Shown here: one piece after another, positions 10,976-21,369 of the stretch | Numbering within the stretch: position 1 is the stretch's first letter | How the letters are laid out: the number at the start of each line of letters is the position of its first letter | From: Phoronis australis | Taxonomy: Eukaryota; Phoronida; Phoronidae | Reading direction: 5' to 3' | NCBI GenBank assembly: GCA_002633005.1 | Contig: NMRA01000045.1 | Span: 1,047,552-1,111,551, forward strand | Length of the DNA stretch: 64,000 nucleotides | Notes under the pieces: generated by a model | The model's database searches: none | What the model saw: only the letters and a program-made list of their open reading frames with translations | Told to the model about the DNA's origin: nothing | Translations under genes and position numbers: made by a program

Positions 10976-12486
10976 ATTTACCTGCTTAGAATTTAATTGT
11001 TCATATTGATAATTTACAACTCGTTACTGAAGTTCACTAATTGCGAACAACTAAAGGCAAAGTCGTTTTAAGCCCTGTCTATACACTTCGTGGATTTTCT
11101 GTACACGAGTTTGTATGCGACTTTTGGAGTGCAGTCTAAACACTTCGATAGTTCATTTACGACTTTTGGCAAAATTGTAGCTATTGTAAGCTCGAAATGG
11201 TGTTGCTGAATAGGAGCATTCGTATACCGCTTCAGTGAGACCATTGTAAACACATCATATTATGCCCTTGAAACTACATGTAGGTCTCGTGTCAAAAATT
11301 ACTGATAGTGAATTGACAGCGATATCCTAAGCGGACCAAAAATCAGAGTGTAATATGACATGCTTTATTTCAACCCAAAAGTTGGAGTTTTTACTACACG
11401 AAGTTGAACCGAAAACGCTGTTGACAAACACGCAAGATTTTTCGTATACAAGAAATCGCACACAAAAAAATCAGATTTTACAGATATTGAGGTATGGTAT
11501 GTAAAGAGATGGTACCATTTTTGCATCCTACAGTATAATGGAATCAAGAACGTCCCCAGTTAGTCGGTGTGTCTGGCTTCAACCTTATTGCCTCCATGTC
11601 TCAGGTCTATCAAGCACTGTGTTTTTTTTGAGTTGTACACGACAAGCGTAAAACACGAGCGTAAATTTCACCGAGCGTACAATTACGAACGTAAGATTGG
11701 ATGGCGGGACCCTAGAAAAATGACCAAATTCGGATACATCCTATCTCAGTAATGGCTGATTGGATTCGTATGAAACTTTCAGATTCTGTTCTTTGTGTAC
11801 TGTTCTTGAAAACGCTTTTAAGAATGGTTTTAAACTGCTCCACTGTTGCATGGAGGCTATCAAAACACGGACTTTTATGATTGAATAAAATGAAAACGAA
11901 GTGATAGTAGTAGATAACAAAAATGTGATTTTTCATCGTGGACATTTCTACCAAACGAAACTTGGTCGTGTTATTGACATCGTTATTTGGCGGTGAATGA
12001 GCCGTTCTTTTTGTTAAATTTTAGTGAAAAGACATGGTCTCGAGACCCAAGTGGTTGTAGTTTGTTATTAAGTTAAATATCAAACTGTTTTGAAAATATA
12101 TACTTTCACTGAGTAAAATTCTGCACTTTTGTAGACACTTGGCTACTTTTCCAGACATAACCTTAACTCTCGAAACATTTGCGCTCGTCGTTTTGCGCTT
12201 GCGGTTTTACACTCGTCGTTTGGCGAGTGTGATAGACGAGAGTGATTTACTTAGCGTAATTTACTGGTCACACTCTTCTCCCAGCAGCCAACAATTGTCT
12301 TCTGGAATAAGCATATTTAAAACATTCCCCGACATTGCTATTAAAATGTCGTAAGAGTCATGCCAAACTTAGGCTGGTCTAAGTCTCCGTGTAAACAACG
12401 TATCAACATTTTAAATCACAAAACGGGCCCATGTGATATTTTTGTTGAAACACTAATACTAAGCTGCTTTTAGTCTTACTAGTCCT
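10976..12486. other. No gene recognised
   Basis: AT-rich, with small ORFs lacking any family pattern. The terminator side of the U1 gene begins at the right edge. Confidence 0.4.
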
Positions 12487-12508
12487 GTGTCATTTCTTTT
12501 AACTTTAT
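12487..12508 (-). terminator. Candidate U1 3' box
   Basis: Just downstream of the U1 RNA on the minus strand, aagttaaaagaaatgaca resembles the snRNA 3'-end formation element (GTTTAAAAGA followed by an AGA-like tail). Its position a few bases past the mature end is as expected. The match is imperfect. Confidence 0.5.
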
Positions 12509-12673
12509 CAGGGGATAGCGCGAACGCAGTCCCCCACTATCACAAATTATGCACCCGAGTAACCCACATTTGGGGTTATCGCAGGCGTCAGCCCAATCGA
12601 AGTGCAATGAAAGGGCCTCTTCCTGGAGGTTCGGCCTAGCTGATCACCGAAAACCTCTGTGCCAGGTAAGTAT
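12509..12673 (-). ncRNA. U1 spliceosomal snRNA gene (variant stem-loop I)
   Basis: A 165-nt minus-strand match to U1 snRNA along its full length. The 5' end is ATACTTACCTGGC, which pairs with 5' splice sites. Stem-loop I folds as GAGGTT-CGG against CCG-AACCTC. Stem-loop II shows the U1A-binding loop ATTGCAC. Next come stem-loop III, the single-stranded Sm site AATTTGTGA, and stem-loop IV (GGGGGACTGCGTTCGCGC closing with TATCCCC). The length equals that of known animal U1. One oddity is that the loop of stem I, normally GATCANGAAG and bound by U1-70K, reads GATCAGCTAG. The gene may be a variant U1 or a very young pseudogene. The downstream element looks usable; the upstream PSE was not identified with confidence. 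Confidence 0.95.
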
Positions 12674-12739
12674 GAGTTGAAGTTGTTGACTATTCATCAT
12701 ATTGCGAATTGTAGCTATACTAAACTGGTGTTAGAGCTC

Positions 12740-15700
12740 CATATTATGTCAAATTTATGTATCTTCATCGCGAGGATTACTTTTTTGTTGTTGCGCTGAG
12801 AAGATTACTCAGCCACACGTGTTTTAAAATTTTAAGGGTAATGGTGTTTTCGATTATCAATAATATTTATTTTTAACCAATAATCAACCCCAATTTCTGA
12901 GGTCGTAGTGTTGCGCCATCTTCTGGTGACCTAATTTTCCACAATCAACCGAGTGGTTTCAAACAACTTCATATTTTCACCCTGAACTTCATGTTAATTC
13001 ATTTGCCTAAATGGTAACGTCATGGTCTAAATCAAACTTGCATTTACTTATCTTCACGGGTTGCTCGATTACGCAATCCACCCAATGTTATATTGCGTGT
13101 GGCGCCGAAGTAACGTCGGGAGTGCTGCCTCTGACTTAAAAGATAACTCTCGGATCTGACACGCTTATTTCGTGAGCATAAGTTAGCGCAGTACTCTTTA
13201 GACGCTTGCCTTCATGTGAGGAATTCTCTGAAAACCATAGAGACAAGGTTCACAGTCAGAATTAAACATGTTTGTCGTATTTTGGAATTGTGACTTTTAA
13301 CCTCAGCCCGACGCCCAGTTCAGATCTCTAGACTGCAATCAAGCGAGCCCTAATAATAAGACCATGAAAGTATTCTGTGCAGTTCACTGACGCTGTTACA
13401 AAAGCAAGCCCTTATACGTGTAGAGATCCGATTGAACTAGACTGCCGCCGTTTCATAAAAGAATTTTATTTTTATGTTAAGCCTAATTATTAACCACTAT
13501 CTTTTATTTCTTACACGAATTATCTATAACATTAAACAAACCAAGTGATTTGCTTTGAAAGCAACGATTATAAACAAGTCATCCGACACACAGGACAAAT
13601 TTCGATAGCCAGTATATACATAATTTATGAAAATAGGCAAAACTGTAGGAGACAGCTTCATTTAACTAATGAATGTGTCTGGAAAGAATTAACTTTCTAA
13701 CCACTTGGTGAGTTTATAGGTAAGATTGTATAATTTTAACTACAAATCGGTTTATCAGCCCATGATAAAACTACATTTGTTTTAAAATCATTTGGCGATA
13801 TGTGTTTGATTTGTAGGAAGAAGGCTGGTATTAACAAATTTTGATTCAATCCCGTGATAAAATTTCGAAAAGCAATCAGATTGCCTTGAATCAGTGCGTC
13901 TGTTACCACACTGTCCTTTGGATTGGCCGACAACAGAAAGGGTGTGAACGAAACGCTTAATTTGTAAGGTATTTGTCAGTCGGTGATACTTCGCCACGGT
14001 AGGCCTAACGATTACTGAATAACAAACTTTTTAACGATCCAAGAAACCCTCACCGTCTGTCTAAAATCATCCTTTGATCCAGGCGTCCCCCTGTATCCAA
14101 TTTCAGTTCAAGCAATGTATGCATGAGAACGCGCCGACCGAAAGTGCAAATACAACGGCAGGTAATTGTCGGAAGCGGCTTTATATAGCGTATGAGTGAA
14201 AATTGATAAAGTTGACCCGCATTCAATTCGACCTTAATGTGAATGAAAAGAAAATGGACAAAAGACGCATAAAATAACTCAATTTGAAAATGCAGATTCA
14301 TGTAATTAAGGGTGACAGTTTCTTGCGCACAGTTGCGGTCCTTACAATAGCGCCACTCTCATGGGCCTATATTCGGAAAATTGCCAGAATACAGGCCAGT
14401 CGGGTCCACAGTTATGACTAATACTACGTTTTTTAAGGTTTCCCAAAATCAAGAGTGTCAGACAAAAACCAGGCCTTGTGAGAAATGGGATACACTACTT
14501 CAACACGCTTTACCTTTACTACATACTAAAACCTAGCGCTACCTTTAGAGCCGTAAGTCACTTTCCTAGACTCATGCATGGTCATCATTGCATGTCGATC
14601 TCGACGGCACATTTTCCGTTGATATCCGAAAGTTCACAGGGGTACTGAAAAATGTAAAAATGTAATATTTTCTGAATACACGCTTTGGGGATTATTATTA
14701 GAATTTCTCAGCACCACCAAGATTAGGTAATGTGCTGAACTTGCACTCAACCTTTCGCAAGTCATACTTTATTCATCACATTTGTGCGATACAATCCAAG
14801 TGAAAGTGGAAATTTTAATTTCAATAATTCAGTTTGATCCTTATTGATATTACGTTGTCGGATTTCACTTATTTTGATTTCCCTGCTGATACATGTATAA
14901 AACAAACGGTTTATCTTTCCAAAACTAGTGCCAGTTAGCGATCATGCTGCCAAATTTTCCTGGGATTTCTGGTAAAGCAAAGGTCGCCAGGATCCGTCCA
15001 TATGCGCTTTTTCAGAAATGAAATAAAAAAGGACCACAGGCGTGTTTTCGGGAACAAACAGCGACCGATAATGTTAAAAAGTTCGGTATTATTGTCACTT
15101 GTGTTAATATTTGTAGTTAAGTATAACCAAGATGAACTCTGAAAAAAATCAAGTGTTCTTTCTTTCTTGCCAAGTTCACGTACGTCGAAAGAACCTTTGA
15201 CATGAGGTGTTGAAATGACGTCAGGTGTGAATGCTTATAGAATTGACGTAAAATGAGCAAACTTGACAAGACATACCTACAACACGGTAATGAACCTATA
15301 CGAAGGCGTATACATCACTGTATTACTGGGTCAGTTCAAAGATATCAGTAGTGTATTTTACCTCCACTTTCCAAAGTTTATTAAAATTATCCTTTGCTGT
15401 TCAACTGTGGCGGCATGATTTACAATGATTAGTTGGGGTTAGATCGTGGGTTATTACTTTTTCCAAGGCCACTGCTTTGTCAAAAATTGTTTTCTGTATC
15501 TTTGTTAGCTACCTACAGGTTGCATTTTTATCCGATCACGGTGGAATTTATACAAAACATCTGTATCGTGAATAGCTCGTCAACTGAAGCCCGTTGTTTT
15601 TGTTGAAAATGAACACCAGATGGCGCTGTGGGGGCCATTTTTCACTTTTTTAGTTTGCGGAGACATGGCTCCGCTGTTTCTGATGTGATTATTTCTAATA

Positions 15701-17009
15701 CTTTCTGTGGATGGATCATTTCAAGGGTTATCGCATTCGTGCCTTTTGTTTATTTTCTAGGACTCAGTCCAGTTATCCGAGATTTTTCCGAGGACAGGTC
15801 TTCATTAATTGAATATTTGTGTCGTATCTTCGGCGTGTTTTGACGGATTTGTCTGAAATTCCCTAGGTGGATAGATATTTTCAAGCGCTATCTGAACTAT
15901 GAAACAGTTTCACGCTGCAACTTACCGTGCTGGACTGTTCTTTTATTGCCGACATAGGTATAGTTACACTTTGCTAGTCTATCGTATTTGTGTAAGGGAA
16001 CGCAATTTCCGTCAGACGATTTGACCGACATTAAATTTACGAACAGTATTTATCTAGTCATTATCAAAAAAATTGTGTTTTGAGACGAAATCGTATACAA
16101 CATGGCGCTGCGACGGTCATTTTTCGAATTATGTTTGCGGAGCTCTTTGACCGAACTTTTTCACACCTGGTATGTAAATAGAACTCTTCACCGGTTTGTA
16201 TTGGAAATTCCTCCGACCGGGACTCGAAGGTCCTGGGTTCGAGTACAGGTCGAGGGCAGAAATATTTACGGACATATGTTCATTAGGTCACGTGATGTGA
16301 CCAAAAAGATGGCGGATTGAATGGGATAAACTGCTTTCAAAATTTAATATTGCTGTTTTCAGTTGTTTTCATAAAAATTCATTTGTGCAATATCTACAGG
16401 TTGCCCAGATGCCGTTTTTTTGTTAATTCGAAGTAGGACTACTATCATATAGAGTATTTATCTATAACCGTGATATAAAATTTTAAAATTGAAAAGTTTA
16501 CCTTGTTTAAGAGCCCGGTAGTTCGTGTTGTTAACAGTATGCAGTATACATGTATTTGCCAATTGCCCCGCTCTTGGAGGTCTGTCCTACTTTTTAAACA
16601 AAATTCTGCCATACCGCCACACGTTTCATGGGTTTTTACGGCAACCGCAATTTCCCATTCAACTATTAAAGAACAATTAAGAGCGCAGTCGTTCATTTTT
16701 TAGTGTTACATATCCCGTTAGACAAAAACGCTGTCGGCGCGTCTTTACGTGTAGCAGCGAACAGGCACCCTCACGTTTTGGCTTAGACACAGATGTCCCG
16801 CTTTTTAACCGGGAGTTCCGCTTTTCAATCCAGTTGTTCCGTTTTTTCGTTCTTGAATGTTGATTAAGCAACAGCTGCTCAAAATAACATTGTCTCTTTT
16901 TATGAATAATATTATTTCCAGAATCCACTATCTTTATTAACATAGCAATTGTTAAAATGTGTCCCAATGTCTCATGTTTACGGTAACACACACTAACTTT
17001 TATTTTCGG
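12740..17009. other. 4.3 kb without a recognised gene
   Basis: AT-rich sequence. Two related stretches begin near 15617 and 16102: both read atggcgctg, then a g-rich step, then gccattttt or gtcattttt, then tttgcgga. They are probably copies of one dispersed repeat. A B-box-like gggttcgagtac lies near 16238. No splice-consistent exon with a known protein pattern was found. Confidence 0.4.
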
Positions 17010-17503
17010 CGTCGTGGAGGAGAGCTATTAAAATCTTTCGAATTGCTCGAATTTGACGTTCCCAAATATCGCCCATATGGCTAGCTGAAGGGGAGTTGAA
17101 GGTCCAGCTGATGCTTTCGCCAAGTAGAAAAGTCGTCACTTTGTGAGTGTCAGTATTCTTAAAAGCGTCACAAAGTTCACTATGTGCGCCAACAAAGTTC
17201 TTGCCGTTATATGAAAAGATGTGACGAATGCATCCAGCTGCGAGTGATAAATCGACGCAACGCGTTAATGAAGGAGCTCGTGTCGAGCAGATTCGCAGTC
17301 TCCAAATGCACAGCGCGGTTAGACATGCATGTGAATATTACGCCACAACGTGTCATGTTTTTGCGTACTTCCCTGATGGTGAATGGTCCGAAATAGTCGA
17401 CACCTCTAAACAGTAAACGGTGGCTCGTTAGATATCCTTGCAGGAGGCAAATCGGCCATCTGCTGACCAGACTGGAGCCTGTAGTCGTCAACAACGAACA
17501 CAT
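17010..17503 (-). pseudogene. BEL/Pao retrotransposon integrase fragment
   Basis: Minus-strand frame with the BEL/Pao integrase core: GVDYFGPF, then RCGVIFTCMSNRAVHLETA, then SFINALRRFI, then NGKNFVGAHSEL, and after it WTFNSPSASHMGDIWERQIR. The family's SDNGT block reads IYNGK here, so the second catalytic Asp is lost. Reverse transcriptase and RNase H are missing between this and the gag piece just upstream in its own direction, so there is an internal deletion. It is a dead element. Confidence 0.8.
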
Positions 17504-17734
17504 TGAGACAACACCAGACGAACTGCAGCATTACAGTACCTCTCACGTGAAGCAGCAATAACGTGCAGTGATAATACCGAATGACAAGAGGGGTGACATG
17601 ACACGTCTCAACGTCTTTCAATTTTCGAACATTGGAGGGTTTTGCACACCAGGATTCGTCGAGCGCTGAGTCCTTCTGACGATGTCGCTTCAATCGGAGG
17701 TTAAGGGTGAACGCTTTCTTCAAAGCAAACCAGT

Positions 17735-18425
17735 CTAAATAGTGCCTAAAAGGGAAGGCAACCATTTTTTCGTGTGAGAGATGTGATTACCGCCGAAACA
17801 CCCGAAACACAAACGTTTCTCTTTCAACAAGGCTTTTCCATGAAACAGGTCAGTTGTCAAGATTATGATGCTTTTGATATAATGAACACGTTGCTGAGCT
17901 TCCATCAAATGTGGAAGAGAGGTCGTCTTGACGTAGTATCGCGTCGCTTGCAAAGCTGCTGGTACGGCGATCTCTGGGCTGATGGTCATACTTAGGTGCG
18001 GAGGTAATCGCTGAATGTAACTGCTGAGAAAGCGCTTCTTTTCCAAACACAGGATAACACGCTGCTTCAGTCGTCTGCTGAACAAATGTGACGAGGTCAG
18101 CAAAGGCAGGCGAATGACACGAAAGCTCGAGAGAAGCCACTCCGGCTCTTGTACCAGTCAGTCTGCATATAACTGGGCAATTTTTCACAATAGCTTGCAT
18201 ATTTGGCATGTAATTCAGTACTTCTAAATTGGGTATACCAACCATGGCATGCAGGCATCGTTGTAGAAATACGTCAAGCTCTTTTACATTTGTTATTTAG
18301 TCGTACGGCAAGCCGAGAATGTATGTGAGATAGGCGTTTGCAACCTTAAATTGGGGGTCTCCGTATTCCTTGTGTATTAATTCTTTTGCTGCGTTATAGC
18401 CATCCCACGGGTTCATGCAAATACA
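17735..18425 (-). pseudogene. BEL/Pao gag-like fragment with zinc knuckle
   Basis: Minus-strand pieces typical of BEL/Pao gag: MNPWDGYNAAKELIHKEYGD and FKVANAYLTYILGLP, an in-frame stop, then LEVLNYMPNMQAIVKNCP, then FADLVTFVQQTTEAACYPVF. The last is the family's 'F.DLV.FV...A..A.DPVFG' block. A shifted frame carries a CCHC-like knuckle (CFGCFGGNHISHTKK). The frame changes at least twice. With the integrase fragment it forms one decayed element of about 1.4 kb. Confidence 0.7.
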
Positions 18426-19290
18426 AACGTTTTGGATAATACAACGATGATAATGATTACCGCACTTACAATTTGTATTGGCTAGAAATCTTTTGAATCA
18501 TTAAAATCATTTCCTTAATGGCTTAACTAGTCTGGTTCATTTCCTTGTTTATATTACTATTACACGTTGTTACTTTTTACGTTATGGTGACACTCTTGGT
18601 TTTTATAATTAAAAATATTTTAAATTAGTCAGGTATGGGAAATGATAATGAATTAAATTATTTATCTTTTGTTTCGGGTATTATCATCAACAACTGACAA
18701 AGGCGTTCTAATGATAAGGTTATTATGCAATTCGGTTGAAAAACGGCGGAATTGCGAAAATGACAGTAAATTCTATTGCAAGTACATACACCGGAACAAA
18801 CAAATGCAAACAACTCTCACGCATGCGCAGCGCAACCTCAGAGAGATCAGAGTTGGCGTTCCTGGGCTAGACTTCTGTGATTTCATGCACTTGAAAAACC
18901 AGCAGTAAGCTATACACCAACAACCACGAACAATTGGAAGTGTTCATACGGATATGCAAAAGAACCCACACTCTAAAAAAGATACAAAAACGCTGTCGGC
19001 CCTTTCTGCATTCTTGAGAAAAGGTGTTAGATTCACGCCTCTTAGCGCATCCTTCTCATAAGAGCAACCAATTTAGACGCTATCAATGCCATAAGTATTA
19101 CAGAACGACAAACAAAATGGGTCCGAGTCTTTAGTTCAAAGGTTCTATAGTGCAAAGCTTCAGTCAATTTTACTCCTGTTCTTTCATTATTTTTTCTTTT
19201 CAAGACTATCCTCGACGGAAAAATGAAGATTTTGTTATTTTCTTGCAAAATTGTAAACGATCAGGGCTTCCACGCCTAAACTTGTTACGT
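18426..19290. other. No gene recognised
   Basis: AT-rich, with short ORFs and no recognisable family pattern. Confidence 0.4.
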
Positions 19291-19299
19291 TATGAACGT

Positions 19300-19470
19300 T
19301 TTTACTACGTTTACAGGTTTGCTGCAGTATTTACCCAAGAGGTCAGCGTCTCACCAACCACACCAAAGATGTGCGGTTTGCCCTAGCCAGAAGAAACGCG
19401 CGAGTAGTCGTGTTTCTTTGGGCTACACCGTCAGGCGTACTGTGAAACGAACCTTCCGAATGCGAAATCT
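19300..19470 (+). pseudogene. Possible piggyBac transposase C-terminal remnant
   Basis: The frame reads QYLPKRSASHQPHQRCAVC followed by a KKR and an SRVSL stretch. The spacing resembles the end of piggyBac-type transposases, where 'HFP......RC.VC...KR....Y.C' forms a cysteine-rich tail. The later cysteines are absent and no upstream transposase core was seen. This is weak support only. Confidence 0.3.
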
Positions 19471-20189
19471 TTTGTGGCCTTTGTCACCTCTGAACTTGAC
19501 CAAAAAGTTATTGCAGTTATAACGTGAAGATGACAACGCTATCAGAACGAGTACCTACCAAATGGTGCGCCGATGATATGGAGGTAGCTGCCGATGATGC
19601 CGCGGATGGAAACATCATTGACCTGCCATCGATGGAGAACTTGGACGAGGAACTACGACCTTGGAAACTGAAATTTGCCTGAGTACCGGAAGAGGAACCT
19701 TCATCATATTTGAGGCAGTGTAATCGAGATTTGTTTTAAATATCCACACGGGCGCATACTACCAATAGCTATCTGCGAATGCGAACGCAATCCCCTTCAG
19801 AAGGTTGAGAAACTTGATGTGAGCTCATCTGCTCATTGGCTATGGCGAATTCGCCACGGTGTTTTGCCAAGAGAAACTTATAAAATAGAACTGGACAGTA
19901 TTATTTTTGAATTAAAGCACTCTTTCTCAGATGACTTGGATTCCTGTTAGTGAGTAAAAATTACAAGCCCAATAAGTCTTAGTTCGAAATTGTGTCTACA
20001 GCTGATTTATGTAGCCTTTGACGCCAGTGAAAATTTTCATAATTTTTTGAAATTCAGCACCTCCTCATAGATAAGCTAGCTGCGTGCATGTACGTGTAGA
20101 CTGAATTAAATTAGACAGTAACAGTTGAATAATGGTAACCAGGGTGAATAAACCGGGCAACCCCTGTGCTATCTTCTGTTACAGCGCTA

Positions 20190-20935
20190 CCTATGTGGAA
20201 TTTTCGCCCGGTGAAAAGATGATGAACGACACTCGAGGAATTCCGTGTGTGGGCACCAGTGCGCATGTCCTGGTTTGTATGATGCGCCAGAGGATTCTAA
20301 AACGAGTGCATTTTTACGCGTTGAAATGTGCTTAACTACACGTATTTTTGCTTAATCTACGTGTACTTTTGCTTAACTTATGTGTGCTTTTGTTTAATCC
20401 ACGCGTATTTTTAGTTCTTAAACGACCATTGTTCTGCTCTTAATCAAACAATTTGAGAGCACGGGCGTGATTGGACTATATGAACTGATTAAAAGTACGC
20501 AGAGATTAAGCAAAAATACGCGTAGATGAAGCACGTTTTTACTTGCAGAAAGGTACTCGTTTAAGAACCCTTTGGTGCTTCATAGGTTTGGGCGTCTGAC
20601 GTGTACATATGGTGCAGGAATTAGCCGGAAAAGTATAGTGAATCGTTTCGTTGATTTGTTTTACGTCATGTAAAGTTGCCTATGTCACAAAACACAAAGT
20701 TGTGTGGAATATATCGATTGAAACTATTCTTGTGTTTGCATCAACTGTGAGCCACAAAGACAATTCTCGATAGATGGAGCCGTATACTGATGCGTTTATC
20801 AACAACAATCAAACGCAAAGTTCGAATGTTATTTTCTAGTTAGTCGGAATGTCCAAATGTTATTTAGTTCTGTTGACCAAAGAGCAGACATGCTAATGTT
20901 CAATACACAATGCTACCTTCCCTAGTACTGGGAAA
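20190..20935 (+). repeat. Dispersed repeat family A, copy 1 (interrupted)
   Basis: Matches the segment at 53995-54425 in several blocks: gatgatgaacgacac with gtgtgggc, catatggt with gccggaaa and tagtgaatc, tcaatagat or tcgatagat with gagc, and tcggaatgt or aatgtccaaa. Copy 1 is split by an insert at 20310-20578 that folds back on itself. Confidence 0.5.
20310..20578. repeat. Fold-back minisatellite insert
   Basis: The left arm has four or five roughly 22-bp units of the form acgtgtacttttgcttaat, between about 20317 and 20412. It is followed by gttcttaaacgacc. The right arm carries the same text inverted: gattaaaagtacgc, then gattaagcaaaaatacgcgt at about 20502, then tcgtttaagaac at about 20559. 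The arms could form a long imperfect hairpin around a spacer of about 90 bp. Confidence 0.6.
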
Positions 20936-21369
20936 ACGATGTGGTTCGCATGCGTGGGAGCAGTCGGGCAATACGTACACGTTCCAAGGGTGGGCTGTGG
21001 AGCCGCGCAATACAGACCACGAGCGGGTTAGTGGAGGGCGGGCAATACCGCCGCGAAATGGGGAGCATGGTGAAATTTAGGATCGAAAGAATGTAATGAC
21101 TTTTCCTGCAGGGATCTTCATCCCATGCTATCAAATTTACAGCACCGGTTTCGCATCTTAAAATGCATCAAGCACAAATCGATGCTATTTTGGACCCGCC
21201 ACAACAAAAGCAAGTGAACGTCGCTTGCAAATGTGCTGGGCATCTGCCGGACATTGGCCCACTTAATCAGAACATCGAGCGATCGCCAGGGGATCTCGAA
21301 CAGCGTCACCTTCTGATCTGCCGCCGCCCCGAGACTGAGAAACCAACCGGTTGGGCGTTTGAATATTAA
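20936..21369 (+). other. GC-richer segment with a candidate unrecognised exon (21112-21369)
   Basis: A strong acceptor (cttttcctgcag) at 21100-21111 opens a plus-strand frame of 85 codons to a TAA at about 21367. It begins GSSSHAIKFTAPVSHLKMHQ. Base composition is clearly higher in GC than nearby. I recognise no family. The opposite strand is also open for 63 codons, so coding status and strand are unsure. Confidence 0.2.
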
